The notes under the pieces are model-generated. The model saw nothing but the letters and a program-made list of their open reading frames with translations, searched no databases and was not told the origin of the DNA. Below, piece after piece: positions 27,857 to 38,987 of a stretch of DNA of 64,000 bases. The DNA is from Spirochaetaceae bacterium. Its GTDB lineage: Bacteria; Spirochaetota; Spirochaetia; SZUA-6; Bin103. How positions within the stretch are numbered: the stretch's first letter is position 1; each line of letters opens with the position of its first letter. Where the stretch lies: contig JAPPGB010000032.1 of assembly GCA_028821475.1 (NCBI GenBank), positions 62,001-126,000 of the forward strand, in the 5' to 3' direction. Made by a program: the position numbers and the translations under genes.

Positions 27857-28861
27857 TCACGTTCCACTTCCAGCAGCCGGTTGCTCGTTGTCGCCGTCCC
27901 ACTCATCGTACAAATGGCACGCGACCATGCGCCCGGGCCGGACCTCCCGATAGCGCGGCACCTCCACCCGGCAGCGCTCGGTGGCGTGCGGGCAACGGGG
28001 ATGAAAGATGCATCCGGACGGCGGCGCGAGGAGGTCGGGAGGCAGTCCCGGTATGCCCTCCAGCGGCTTTTTCTCCTTCACCGAAGGCACCGAGCCGATC
28101 AGGAGCTGGGTATAGGGATGCAGGGGGTCCTTGTAGATGTCCTCGGCCGGACTGACCTCGGCGACCTTGCCGGCATACATCACCGCGAGGCGGTGCACCA
28201 GTTGGGCCAGGAGGCCCATGTCGTGCCCGATGATGACGAGCGCCGCGCCAAGCCCTTCCTGCACCTTGATGAGGGTCTGCGTGACCACGCGCTGCACCAC
28301 GACGTCGAGTGCGCTGGTCGGCTCGTCGGCGACGATCACCTGGGGCTGCAGGACGATCGCCATCGCAATGCATACGCGTTGCTTCATGCCGCCGGACAGT
28401 TCGTGCGGGTACATGTGGTAGACGCGGGCCGGCAGGCCCACCCGGCCGAGCAGCTCGATGATTCTGGCCTTCGACTCCGCGCGTCCGCCGCCGCCGCCGT
28501 GGGCGGTGACCGCGTCGTTTATCTGGCTGCCGATCTTCACCACGGGGTTGAGCGAGTTCATCGAGCCCTGCGGAATCAGCGAGATCCGGCTCCAGCGCAC
28601 GGATCTCATCCGGTCCTCGTCGAGTTGCAGTATGTCCTGGCCGCCGACGAAAATGCGTCCCTGCTCGACGGACCCGGGCGGCTTGATAAGGCGCAGCAGC
28701 GTGGTCGCGGTGGTCGACTTGCCGCAGCCGGATTCGCCGACGATGCCGAAGCGCTCGCCCCGCCTCACTTCGAGGTCGATGCCGTCTACCGCCTTGACCG
28801 GTCCGCGGGCGGTCCAGTAGTAGACCTTGAGGTCTTCCACCTTGAGCGCAACATCGCTCAT
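27857..28861 (-). CDS. Peptide-type ABC transporter ATP-binding protein (OppD/DppD-like)
   Basis: This 334-residue partner ATPase has Walker A GESGCGKSTT, Q-loop ISLIPQGSMNSLNP, signature LSGGMKQRV, Walker B QVIVADEPTSALD and IIGHD. The C-terminal HPYTQLLIGSVP and CIFHPRCPHATERC cluster are present. The start ATG 28861 overlaps the upstream permease stop (ATGA), which fixes it. A His/Gly-rich AHGGGGGRAE linker sits in the helical domain. It forms a heterodimer with the ATPase at 26819 by family precedent. Confidence 0.93.
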   Translation of the reverse strand: MSDVALKVEDLKVYYWTARGPVKAVDGIDLEVRRGERFGIVGESGCGKSTTATTLLRLIKPPGSVEQGRIFVGGQDILQLDEDRMRSVRWSRISLIPQGSMNSLNPVVKIGSQINDAVTAHGGGGGRAESKARIIELLGRVGLPARVYHMYPHELSGGMKQRVCIAMAIVLQPQVIVADEPTSALDVVVQRVVTQTLIKVQEGLGAALVIIGHDMGLLAQLVHRLAVMYAGKVAEVSPAEDIYKDPLHPYTQLLIGSVPSVKEKKPLEGIPGLPPDLLAPPSGCIFHPRCPHATERCRVEVPRYREVRPGRMVACHLYDEWDGDNEQPAAGSGT

Positions 28862-29739
28862 GCCGGTGCCGCTCCCTTGCGGACCCTGGGGTTGTACACC
28901 TCGTCGAGGCCGATGTTGATGAGCTGCAGGCCGAGGAAGATCAGCACCAGGATCACCATCGGCGGCAGTACCCACCACAGGATGCCGCGGATCATGGCCC
29001 CGCGCCACATCGCCCAGTACACCATGACGCCGAGGGTGGTGGTGTTCTGCGGCCCGAGGCCGAGAATCTCCAGGAACACCTCGGCCAGGATCGCGCCCGA
29101 CACGGCGTTCGCGAAGGTGGTGCCGACGTAGGGCAGCATGTTGGGCAGGATTTCCCGAAACACGATCTTGATGTCGCTCATCCCGGACAGCTTGGCGAGA
29201 TTGATGAACTCCCGCTTGCGCAGGCTGAGGACCTGGGAGCGAAAGGTGCGGGCCGGGAACGGCCAGGCGAACACGGCCAGGATCAGGACCAGCGCGGGAA
29301 TGGTCAGGAAGCGGACGTAGGAGGACAGCACCACGAGCAGGGGAATGGTGGGGATCACCAGGAACACGTCGGTGACGCTGCGCAGCGAGTCGTCCACCAA
29401 GCCGCCCCGGTAGCCGCTGAATATGCCGACCGCCGATCCGACCACCAGGCCTACCAGGCCGGTAAAGAACCCGATGATCAGCGACTGCCGGACCGCGTGC
29501 ACCAACTGGTCGAAGACGTCGCGCCCGAGCGTGTCGGTACCGAGCAGGTTCTGGAACGAGGGCGGCAGGTCGGGCGCGTGAAGTCCGATCGACGCCACGT
29601 CGTAGGGAGCCAGCAGGTCGGCCGCGACGGAGATCAGCACCAGCAGCAGGACGATGGTGAAGCCGGCCGACAGCTTGGCGTTGGTGCGGAACGCGAACTT
29701 GACAACGCTCTTAGCCGAGGAAGCGATGGACGCCGTCAC
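28858..29739 (-). CDS. Peptide-type ABC transporter permease (OppC/DppC-like)
   Basis: This 293-residue membrane protein has the OppC N-terminal domain (LLAPYDVASIGLHAPDLPPSFQNLLGTDTLGRDVFDQLVHAVRQSL) and about six membrane helices. The EAA-type coupling loop is near EFINLAKLSGMSDIKIVFREILPNMLPYV. It starts 2 bases after the preceding permease stop and overlaps the following ATPase start, so the operon is translationally coupled. Confidence 0.92.
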   Translation of the reverse strand: MTASIASSAKSVVKFAFRTNAKLSAGFTIVLLLVLISVAADLLAPYDVASIGLHAPDLPPSFQNLLGTDTLGRDVFDQLVHAVRQSLIIGFFTGLVGLVVGSAVGIFSGYRGGLVDDSLRSVTDVFLVIPTIPLLVVLSSYVRFLTIPALVLILAVFAWPFPARTFRSQVLSLRKREFINLAKLSGMSDIKIVFREILPNMLPYVGTTFANAVSGAILAEVFLEILGLGPQNTTTLGVMVYWAMWRGAMIRGILWWVLPPMVILVLIFLGLQLINIGLDEVYNPRVRKGAAPA

Positions 29740-29741
29740 GG

Positions 29742-30749
29742 TCAGTCACCTCCATGGCTGATGCGCGGATCGATGATCGGATACAGGATTTCCAGAATGA
29801 GATTGGCGGTCAGCACCGACAGGATGGTCAACAGCAGAATACCCTGCAACAGGTTGTAGTCGAGATTGCCGATCGCGGACAGCAGCAGTGCTCCGAGGCC
29901 GGGATAGTTGAATATGGTTTCGGTCAGGATCGACCCGTTCATGACGAAGCCGAGGGCTATTCCGAACGCGGCCACCTGCGGCAGCAGGGCATTCCTGAGG
30001 GCGTACTTGGTCAGAATCATCGACCGCTTCAGGCCCTTGGCCTCGGCGAGCAGGATGTAGTCTTCGCCGAGCGTGGTCAGGATCATCGAGCGCATGGTGA
30101 TGACCCATAAACCGATCGATGCGATCACGATCGACAGCGCCGGCAGGGTGGCATGGTAGATGATGTCCCAGACCAGCTTCCAGCCCTCCGGGCGCCCGCC
30201 GATCAGGCTGAAACCGCCGGAAGACGGGAACACGGACAGATTGTAAGAGAAGAAAAAGACCAGCAGCAGGGCCACGAAGTAGTAAGGGATCTGGTTGAGC
30301 CCGAGACTCAACACGACAATCGCCGAGTTTATCTTCGAATCGCGCCGCCAGCCGACGATCGCGCCGAGCAGGTTGCCGAGCACCCAACTGATCACGGTGG
30401 CCACCAGGAGCAGCCCCATGGTCCATGGCAGGGCGGTCACCAACAACTCCTGCACGGTAGTGGGAAACGCCATGATCGACGGTCCGAGGTCGCCGCGCAG
30501 CAGGCTCCACAGGTACCTGAAGTATTGCTCCATCCAGGTGCCGTCGAGGCCGAACTGCTCCTTGTACGCCGCGACTATCTCGGCACCCCCGGAAACCACC
30601 TCGCCGTGCTGCGCCATCTGGTCGATGAGCGCGGAGATGGGGTCGCCCGGAATCATCCGTGGAATGAAGAAATTGGCGCTGATCGCGACGATCACGGTCA
30701 GGAAATACGCCAACAACCTCCTGCCGATGTACGTTACAAGAGCGGCCAT
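29742..30749 (-). CDS. Peptide-type ABC transporter permease (OppB/DppB-like)
   Basis: This 335-residue permease has the OppB-type N-terminal helix (YIGRRLLAYFLTVIVAISANFFIPRMIPGDP), a periplasmic region, and the coupling loop DYILLAEAKGLKRSMILTKYALRNALLPQV. A large extracellular segment (FSYNLSVFPSSGGFSLIGGRPEG) is usual for this group. It follows the binding-protein gene after 105 bases containing a strong hairpin, so its expression is probably lower than that of the binding protein. Confidence 0.92.
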   Translation of the reverse strand: MAALVTYIGRRLLAYFLTVIVAISANFFIPRMIPGDPISALIDQMAQHGEVVSGGAEIVAAYKEQFGLDGTWMEQYFRYLWSLLRGDLGPSIMAFPTTVQELLVTALPWTMGLLLVATVISWVLGNLLGAIVGWRRDSKINSAIVVLSLGLNQIPYYFVALLLVFFFSYNLSVFPSSGGFSLIGGRPEGWKLVWDIIYHATLPALSIVIASIGLWVITMRSMILTTLGEDYILLAEAKGLKRSMILTKYALRNALLPQVAAFGIALGFVMNGSILTETIFNYPGLGALLLSAIGNLDYNLLQGILLLTILSVLTANLILEILYPIIDPRISHGGD

Positions 30750-30772
30750 GAATGCTCCCCCCGCGTCGAAAG

Positions 30773-30821
30773 GACTCCCCCTCTCCCGCGGAATGTCAAG
30801 CGCACTGGGAGAGGGGGAGTC
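30773..30821 (-). terminator. Strong intercistronic hairpin between binding protein and permease genes
   Basis: A perfect 15-bp inverted repeat has arms 30773-30787 (GACTCCCCCTCTCCC) and 30807-30821, separated by 19 bases. It lies between the substrate-binding protein stop and the first permease start. There is no T-tract, so it more likely acts as an mRNA stabiliser or partial terminator that keeps the binding protein in excess, as in other importer operons. Confidence 0.8.
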
Positions 30822-30854
30822 AAAGAATCGGTAACCGCCGTCGTACGTGCCGGC

Positions 30855-32561
30855 TTACTGGGGCTCGACGTTCAGCAGCGTGAACAGGAAGTGCGGCCAC
30901 CAGTGAAAGGGCGTGATGTAGGGATCGTCTTCGCTCGGAAAGCCCTTCCAGTGCAAGGTGTCGTAGGTATTCGAGGTAACCGTCTGCAGGGTGCCGATGA
31001 CGGGCAGATCGCGCATGTAGATCTCCTGCGCCTGCGCGAGCACCTCGTCGGCGCGCGGATCGTCCGGGAGCAGTGCGGTCAGCTCGTCGAGGAGTGCGTC
31101 GTACTCGGGGTTCGAGTAGCGGATGCGGTTCTGGTCGGCGGACTCCCCTTCCGGCAGGGCATACTTGCTGTGGAAGCCCTCCAGCCAGGCGTACGGGTCC
31201 CACGCTTGACCGAGGCCCTGGGCACACGCCCACGCCACGTTCATGTCGTAGTCGTTGCGCCGCCACGCTTCACCGTGAGGCGCGGGTTCCAGCACCTTCC
31301 ACGACGCGTCGACGCCGATCGCCTTGAGATCCTCGCTGATGCTCTGCGCCATCTCGCGGTGACCGGACCACGGCGGAGAAATGATGATCCAGGAGAGCCG
31401 GATGCCGTCCGGGGTGACGTAGATGCCGTCGCGGCCCTTCTCGAAGCCGAGGTCTTCCAGCATCTCGACGGCGCGCTCGGGGTCGTACTCCTCGGTGTTG
31501 TACTTCTCCAGCATCTCCTTCCAGTCCTCCAGGTACGGCGTGATCGTGCCGTAGTAGGGATAGGGCAGCTTGGACGTCCGGGTGACCCCTTCGAAGGCCG
31601 CGAAGTTGAGCTTGTTCTTGTTGATGGCGTAGGAAATCGCCCAGCGTACTTCACGCTGGTCCAGCGGCGGCCGCTGGATGTTGAACCAGAGCGCCCTGGT
31701 GCACGGGTCGAGCGCCACCCACAGGTCGATGTCGTCGTTGCGCTTCACGACCGTCTCGTACTGCGACTTGGTGAAGCCGGACCACACGTCCATGCGATGC
31801 TCGATCTGCTCGATCATCATTTTCTCGGCCGGCCCCGGGCCGGTGACCAGCAGGAACTCGGCGCCCGGGAACTCACCCATGACGTCCTTGGCCCAATAGT
31901 CGTCGCGGCGTACCCAGGAGACTGCCTCGGCGCTCGTATCGACCAGCGTGTAGGGGCCGGTCCAGACCGGGTTGGGATAGTTCTTGAAGGTGGTCGGGTC
32001 TTCCTTGGACCAGACGTGCTCGGGCACGATCGGCGGCACCCAGAGGCCGATCAGGAAGCTGTAGTGCGCCCTGGTGTGGGGCTCTTTCAGCTTGATGAAT
32101 ACAGTGTGCGAGTCCTCCGCCCGGACCTCGGTCATCCACTCGTCGATCCATCCCGACCAACGTAGCGTGGGCGCGTTTTCCTTCAGCATGTTGTAGGTGA
32201 AGACGACGTCGTCGGCGTTGAACTCTTCGCCGTCGTTCCAGGTGACGCCCTCGCGCAGCTTGATGGTGATGGAGTCGTGGTTGGGTCCGTACTCGAACGA
32301 CGTCCCGAGCCACGGCACGATTTCGCCCTGGTACAGGTTCATGTAGAAGAGATTCTCCGCCATCCACCAGTTGCCGGTTTCACCACGGTGTCCGGCCAGG
32401 TATGGATTGTACAGTTCGGGGGCACCGAACTTTCTGCCGGCGCGGACGATGAGGGTATCTTCGCGCGGCATGTTCTGAGCCACGACCGGCTCGGCCACAA
32501 TGGCGAGGGCGAAGAATGCGAGAACGGAATATACGAACGCCCTGGTTCGTTTCGAAGACAT
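30855..32561 (-). CDS. Peptide-type ABC transporter substrate-binding protein (family 5)
   Basis: This 568-residue periplasmic solute receptor has a signal peptide (RAFVYSVLAFFALAIVAEPVVAQ). The family 5 signature region appears as ITIKLREGVTWNDGEEFNADDVVFTYNMLKE, and later EVRWAISYAINKNKL and DLGFEKGRDGIYVTPDG. Such proteins bind di- or oligopeptides, but family 5 also includes sugar and nickel binders and the ligand cannot be read from sequence. It heads the operon ahead of two permeases and two ATPases. A good sigma-70-like promoter lies about 170 bases upstream. Confidence 0.93.
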   Translation of the reverse strand: MSSKRTRAFVYSVLAFFALAIVAEPVVAQNMPREDTLIVRAGRKFGAPELYNPYLAGHRGETGNWWMAENLFYMNLYQGEIVPWLGTSFEYGPNHDSITIKLREGVTWNDGEEFNADDVVFTYNMLKENAPTLRWSGWIDEWMTEVRAEDSHTVFIKLKEPHTRAHYSFLIGLWVPPIVPEHVWSKEDPTTFKNYPNPVWTGPYTLVDTSAEAVSWVRRDDYWAKDVMGEFPGAEFLLVTGPGPAEKMMIEQIEHRMDVWSGFTKSQYETVVKRNDDIDLWVALDPCTRALWFNIQRPPLDQREVRWAISYAINKNKLNFAAFEGVTRTSKLPYPYYGTITPYLEDWKEMLEKYNTEEYDPERAVEMLEDLGFEKGRDGIYVTPDGIRLSWIIISPPWSGHREMAQSISEDLKAIGVDASWKVLEPAPHGEAWRRNDYDMNVAWACAQGLGQAWDPYAWLEGFHSKYALPEGESADQNRIRYSNPEYDALLDELTALLPDDPRADEVLAQAQEIYMRDLPVIGTLQTVTSNTYDTLHWKGFPSEDDPYITPFHWWPHFLFTLLNVEPQ

Positions 32562-32732
32562 GGGCTATGCTCCTTTCGCTGTCTTTGGTTGCTGTATTGA
32601 GATTGGTTCGAAGCGACCTGCGGATTCACGTCGGAAGGGATGGGTGATCCGCATACTGACACCTTGTTTGTTGAGTCGGTTCATGCCCCCTTGTTCGTGC
32701 TTGCGTACGGTACGGCGTAAACGCCGGTCTTA

Positions 32733-32760
32733 TGTATAGTATCCGGCATGGCCCTGTCAA
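32733..32760 (-). promoter_or_regulatory. Sigma-70-like promoter for peptide importer operon
   Basis: On the minus strand TTGACA (32760-32755) is followed after 16 bases by TATACA (32738-32733). It points toward the binding-protein start at 32561, leaving a leader of about 165 bases. A small hairpin GGCG-TAAA-CGCC (32714-32725) sits near the expected transcript start. Confidence 0.65.
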
Positions 32761-32805
32761 TACGTGGCGTGCCGCGGCCGGCGGCGCAGCGGGCGCGGCG
32801 GCGCG

Positions 32806-33462
32806 GTGGCTGAGCATCGGCTCGAGGGAGTGCGCCGGCTCAGCGCGTCCGCCTACGTGCTGCGGCTGGAGCGCGGCGGTCTGGCGTTCGAGCCGGGGCA
32901 GTACGTGACGCTCGGTGTGGCCGGCAGCACGGCGCGCCGCGAGTACTCGGTGTACTCCGGCTGCGGCGACCCGTTCCTGGAGGTGCTGATCAAGCAGGTG
33001 GAAGGCGGCTCGGTGTCGCGCCAGCTCGCGCGCCTGGCGCCGGGCGCGGTGCTCGACTGCGATGGGCCGTTCGGGTACTTCACGATACCGGCTGCGCGCC
33101 GCGGCGAACCGCTGCTGTTCATTGCCTCCGGCACCGGAATCGCGCCGTTTCGCAGCTTCGCGCGCAGCTACCCGGGCTTGGACTACCGGCTCCTGCATGG
33201 AGTCAGGACCGCGGCCGAGTGCTACGACAGCACCGAGTACCCGGCGGCCCGCTACCTGCCCTGCCTGAGCCGGGTGGCGGCGGCGGACGTTCCGCGCCGC
33301 GGCTACCGCGGCCGGGTCACCGACTACCTGCGCGCGCACCCGGTGGCGCCGGGAACCGCCTGCTACCTGTGTGGCAACAGCGAGATGATCTTCGCGGCGT
33401 TCGACATTCTCAAAAAACAGGGCGTCCCCGGCGCCGACCTGTTCGCCGAGGTGTATTTTTAG
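32806..33462 (+). CDS. Ferredoxin/flavodoxin-NADP reductase-like flavoprotein
   Basis: This FAD/NAD(P)-binding oxidoreductase has the flavin-binding motif RREYSVYSG, the phosphate-binding GGSVSRQLARL segment, the NAD-binding GTGIAPFRSFAR motif and the C-terminal CGNSEMIFAAFDILKKQG. At about 218 residues it is the compact FNR type without an iron-sulfur domain. GTG 32806 is preferred because the family begins near EHRLEGVRRLS. GTG 32764 opens the frame earlier with Arg-rich sequence. mnmG begins 10 bases after its stop, suggesting cotranscription. Whether it reduces ferredoxin or another partner is unknown. Confidence 0.85.
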   Translation: MAEHRLEGVRRLSASAYVLRLERGGLAFEPGQYVTLGVAGSTARREYSVYSGCGDPFLEVLIKQVEGGSVSRQLARLAPGAVLDCDGPFGYFTIPAARRGEPLLFIASGTGIAPFRSFARSYPGLDYRLLHGVRTAAECYDSTEYPAARYLPCLSRVAAADVPRRGYRGRVTDYLRAHPVAPGTACYLCGNSEMIFAAFDILKKQGVPGADLFAEVYF

Positions 33463-33472
33463 CGGGCACGCG

Positions 33473-35410
<1,938 letters not shown>

Positions 35411-35462
35411 CGACGCCGCGGGCGGCGGTCTTGGGGCGCCAGCGGGCCGGATCGGCGCGGCG

Positions 35463-35888
35463 TCATCCCTCGGCGCTGCGCGGCAGCACCAGCGTCAGGC
35501 GGTTCCTGCCCTCCTCGTAGCGGTAGCGCACGTCGTCGACCAGCGTACGCACCAAGTGCACGCCCACGCCCCCGATACGCCGCTCGTCGATCGACAGGTC
35601 GGCATCGAATTCGGGCGCTTCCTGCAGCGGATCGAACCGCGGGCCGTCATCGACCAGCTCGACGGTGACTGCGTTCGGCGTCGAACCGAGGATCACGTCG
35701 AGGTGGCGCGCGCCGCCGTCGCGTCCATGGGTCATGACGTTGAGCGCCAACTCCTCCAACACCAGGTTCACCTGGAACAGCAGCTTGGGTGCCCAGTCGT
35801 CCCGCTCTGCCATCTCCTCCACGGCCTCGACAACCCGGTGCAACTCCTCGGGCCGCGCGTCAAGCTGCAGGTGCACGGCTTGGCTCAC
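35463..35888 (-). CDS. Anti-sigma-type serine kinase (RsbW/SpoIIAB-like)
   Basis: This 141-residue single HATPase domain has the N-box LVLEELALNVMTHG with the Mg-binding Asn, a G1 box VDDGPRFDP and a G2 box GGVGVHLVRTL. Family members phosphorylate a STAS antagonist and bind a sigma factor. The STAS gene precedes it on the same strand by 108 bases, and a PP2C phosphatase lies further upstream, so all parts of a partner-switching module are present. No sigma factor gene is nearby, so the final target is unknown. The start is GTG at 35888. Confidence 0.9.
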   Translation of the reverse strand: MSQAVHLQLDARPEELHRVVEAVEEMAERDDWAPKLLFQVNLVLEELALNVMTHGRDGGARHLDVILGSTPNAVTVELVDDGPRFDPLQEAPEFDADLSIDERRIGGVGVHLVRTLVDDVRYRYEEGRNRLTLVLPRSAEG

Positions 35889-35996
35889 ACCGCCGGCCTG
35901 CCCGTGATCGGAGCCGGAGTGTTGCGAGGCGGGGCAGGCATCGACATCGCCAAGCGTTCCAGGTGCCGCTCTCCGGCGCCGCTTCTCGCAGCCCGT

Positions 35997-36338
35997 CTAG
36001 CCGGCTGCGACCGCCGCCACCGCGGCCGACTCGGAGTCGTGCACCGGTATGATCCGGTCGAACCCGCTGATCTCGAATACCTCGCGGATCGACTCGGTAA
36101 GCTCGCAGAGCGCGAACTTGGTGCCGCGCTTTTGCAGCATCCTCGCGACCATCAACATTACCCGCAGCCCCGAACTGCTGATATAGGACAGCTGCTTCAG
36201 TTGCAGGACCACCGCACGGTCGCCCTCGTCGATGACCCCTTCAAGGGCTTGCTGAAACTCCTGCGAATTGCTGCCGTCGACCCGCCCGGCGGCTGTTACG
36301 ATCAGAGTATCTCCCTGTCGTTCCTCTGAGATATTCAT
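35997..36338 (-). CDS. STAS-domain anti-sigma factor antagonist
   Basis: This 113-residue STAS domain has the phosphorylatable serine in the YISSSGLRVMLM loop, preceded by the strand AVVLQLKQL. Family members are released by dephosphorylation and sequester the cognate kinase/anti-sigma factor. It sits between the SpoIIE-type phosphatase and the RsbW-like kinase. The C-terminal ESAAVAAVAAG is low-complexity. Confidence 0.9.
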   Translation of the reverse strand: MNISEERQGDTLIVTAAGRVDGSNSQEFQQALEGVIDEGDRAVVLQLKQLSYISSSGLRVMLMVARMLQKRGTKFALCELTESIREVFEISGFDRIIPVHDSESAAVAAVAAG

Positions 36339-36429
36339 TCCGACGTGTCTCCTATGCCAATTTGTGATACGACACTGCGCGGATTCGCGCGAACTCGATA
36401 CGCGACCGCACGTGCAAACGTTGACGCCG

Positions 36430-36435
36430 AGTATA
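36430..36435 (-). promoter_or_regulatory. Possible -10 element upstream of STAS gene
   Basis: TATACT on the minus strand lies in the 127-base gap between the phosphatase stop and the STAS start. No good -35 hexamer accompanies it, so an internal promoter for the STAS-kinase pair is only possible. Confidence 0.3.
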
Positions 36436-36465
36436 CTACAACCCGCCGTTCGTCGTCTGCGGCGT

Positions 36466-38982
36466 TCATGCCGCGATCCGTTTTCTCATGACCAACCGAT
36501 TGCGCCCGCCAATCACCAGGTAGTCTGCATCGTCCACCTGTGCAGGGCGCGCGATCTGGGTTCCGGTGCGGCTGATGTAGCGTCCGTCGCCGCCCTCGTG
36601 GTCGGGCGGCGGATCCACGAGCGTATACGGCTGGCCGTCGTCGTCGAGGGCGATTTCCACGACGCCGTCTTCCAGGCTGAGCCTGATGTCGATCTCGTAG
36701 GTGCTGCCGGCCGGCAGCCGGAAGTCGATGGTGGTGGTAAGCACGTCGGCGATGGCGATCTGCACGTGGCGCGTATCCGAGCCGTCCATGCCGCACTGCC
36801 GCGCGAACGTCTCGACGCCCTGCGCAATGCGCGGGATCTCGGCCAGATCGTTGCGCAGGGAGAGCCGGTGCACGACCATGGAGTCCGTCTTGTCCTGGCG
36901 GCTGAGCACGAGCATCGCGATGTCGTCGAACTGCGTCGCCTCGCCCGCGAACGCCTCTACGCCGCGCAGCATGGCCTCGATGGTGTCGTTGGGGCTGCGG
37001 TCGGCATTGGCAAGCAGGTTCTCGCGCATCCGGTCGTAGCCGAACTCCTCTTCGCGCAGGTCGGTGGACTCCGGAACCCCGTCGGTATACAGGAACAGCT
37101 TCCCCTGCGGCGGCAGCACCACCTCGCCGTCGTCATAGGTCAACCCATCGAACATGGCCAACGCCACGCCGCCGGTCAGCGGCAGCAGGTCGGCCCGCCC
37201 GGGAGCGACCAGCACCGGCGGGTTGTGACCGCCGTTGGCATAGCGCAGAGTGCCGTCGCGCCGGTCGAAGATGCCGTAGAACACGGTTACGAACACATCC
37301 TCGCGAGACGCGTCGGCGAGCGTGTCGTTGACCATCTCCAGGCACTTGCCCGGTCCGTCCAGAACGTAGCGCGCGGTGGCGCGGATCACGGTCCGGGTAA
37401 CCGCCATGAACAGGGACGCCGGCACTCCCTTGCCGACGACATCGCCGATCACGATGCCGATGCGATCGTCGTCGAGGGGGAAGAAGTCGTAGAAGTCGCC
37501 GCCCACCTCCCTGGCCGTCTGCATGGCCGCATGAATGTGGGCGCCGTCGGTGTCGAGGCGTTCGCCGGGCAGGAACGAGCGCTGTACGCGGGTGGCGACC
37601 TGCAGATCGTGCTGCAGCGCCAGGTACGCGGTCTGCGTGCGCAGCGCCTCCTGCAATTCGGCCACCAGCTTGCGCAGCCGTTCCTGCTGCACACCGACGC
37701 GGTCGGCCATCTTCTGGAACGCGAACCCCATCATCTGCAGGTCGCCGGCCATTTCCAGGTCGGATTGCACGTCGGTCTGTTCGTCCGCGGCGGCTTCCTC
37801 GGGAACCTCGATCTCGGCCAGGTCGCTGAGGATGTCCTGGCGCTCCTCCTCGTCGAGCGTGGTCGCCAGGCGCGTCATCTCGCCGCGAATGAAGCGCCCC
37901 TCCTGGCGCTGCCGCCTGATCGCGCGGCGGCGATGACGGCGCAGGGTGAGCGTCTGGTTGCGGAACGTATTGACCGCCTGCGCGATGCGCGCCAGTTCGT
38001 CGTTGCCCTGCTCGCCGCTGATCTTCACCGTGGCCTGGGTGTCGCCGCGCGACAGGGCGTCGAGAACCTGCACGCCTTCGATCAGCGGCGACAGCGCGCG
38101 GCGCAGATAGTAGGAGAGCGCCAGCAGGGATACCAGCAGGAAGCCGCCGATCGCCAGAAAGGTGATCATGCTCACCTCGCGCTGGCCGGCGAACGCGGCG
38201 CTCACGTCGCGCACCGTCACCACGCTCGCAACCAGGTTGCCGAGCGACGCCTCCAGCGGAAATGCGGCGATCGAGAACACGCGGTCGTCGAAACGCAGCA
38301 CTTGCGAGGCGCCGTCGCGGACGCGTGCCGTACCGCCGACCAGGTCCCAAACCTGCTCGTCGGTGCCTGCCATCAGGCGGCCGCGCCGGTTCACGATCAG
38401 CACTTCCGATCCGGAATCGTCCCTCAGTTCGCGTAGCGAGAAGCCGATGTCGGAGGCGCAGATGGCAATCGCCAACAGTGCGCCGTCTTCGCGGTACAGC
38501 GGGACGCCGACCGACAGCGTGATGTTGCGCTCGGCGTCGATCGCCACCCCGCTGCTGCCGCTGCCGGCGGCGATCATGGCGGCGATCGCATCGTCGCTCG
38601 CGGCCGCGGTCGGCTCGAACGCCGGCACCGACGAATACAGCACCTCGCGCGACCGGGACACGATATCGAGCCGGGTAACGTCCCGGTTGCGCTGCAGCGT
38701 GGCCAGGGTGCGCCGTGCGGCACCGGAGACGAGCCCGCGGTCGCCGCTGATAATGGCGTCGCGCAGGTTGCCGTCCTCGGCGACCAACGGCGTGACCTCG
38801 CGGATCCGCTGCAGCCCGGTTTCGACGATCTTGCCCCAGAGGGCGCGGCTGCCATTGATCTCCGTCGCCTCCAGTTGGAGGCGCAGCAGGTTCTCCCGCT
38901 GATAGCCGGCGAACAGCAGTCCGGCGACCATGACGGCCAGGAAGGCGACGACGATGATGCCGATGCGTGTCTTGATTCCCAC
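36466..38982 (-). CDS. Cache-HAMP-PP2C (SpoIIE-type) phosphatase with degenerate kinase-like tail
   Basis: In this 838-residue membrane protein, TM1 (8-27) and TM2 (272-293) enclose a periplasmic Cache-like sensor. HAMP (294-346), a charged linker with a second HAMP-like helix pair (about 405-450), and a SpoIIE-type PP2C domain (about 455-695) follow. The PP2C metal sites appear in EVGGDFYDF, GDVVGKGVPA and QFDDIAML. Residues 705-838 look like a HATPase_c_2 domain in which the N-box is IADVLTTTID, lacking the essential Asn, so it is probably inactive. GTG 38982 follows the previous stop by 5 bases. It should dephosphorylate the STAS protein encoded next. The open frame upstream of 38982 belongs to another phase of the preceding gene. 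Confidence 0.9.
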   Translation of the reverse strand: MGIKTRIGIIVVAFLAVMVAGLLFAGYQRENLLRLQLEATEINGSRALWGKIVETGLQRIREVTPLVAEDGNLRDAIISGDRGLVSGAARRTLATLQRNRDVTRLDIVSRSREVLYSSVPAFEPTAAASDDAIAAMIAAGSGSSGVAIDAERNITLSVGVPLYREDGALLAIAICASDIGFSLRELRDDSGSEVLIVNRRGRLMAGTDEQVWDLVGGTARVRDGASQVLRFDDRVFSIAAFPLEASLGNLVASVVTVRDVSAAFAGQREVSMITFLAIGGFLLVSLLALSYYLRRALSPLIEGVQVLDALSRGDTQATVKISGEQGNDELARIAQAVNTFRNQTLTLRRHRRRAIRRQRQEGRFIRGEMTRLATTLDEEERQDILSDLAEIEVPEEAAADEQTDVQSDLEMAGDLQMMGFAFQKMADRVGVQQERLRKLVAELQEALRTQTAYLALQHDLQVATRVQRSFLPGERLDTDGAHIHAAMQTAREVGGDFYDFFPLDDDRIGIVIGDVVGKGVPASLFMAVTRTVIRATARYVLDGPGKCLEMVNDTLADASREDVFVTVFYGIFDRRDGTLRYANGGHNPPVLVAPGRADLLPLTGGVALAMFDGLTYDDGEVVLPPQGKLFLYTDGVPESTDLREEEFGYDRMRENLLANADRSPNDTIEAMLRGVEAFAGEATQFDDIAMLVLSRQDKTDSMVVHRLSLRNDLAEIPRIAQGVETFARQCGMDGSDTRHVQIAIADVLTTTIDFRLPAGSTYEIDIRLSLEDGVVEIALDDDGQPYTLVDPPPDHEGGDGRYISRTGTQIARPAQVDDADYLVIGGRNRLVMRKRIAA

Positions 38983-38987
38983 CGCGG

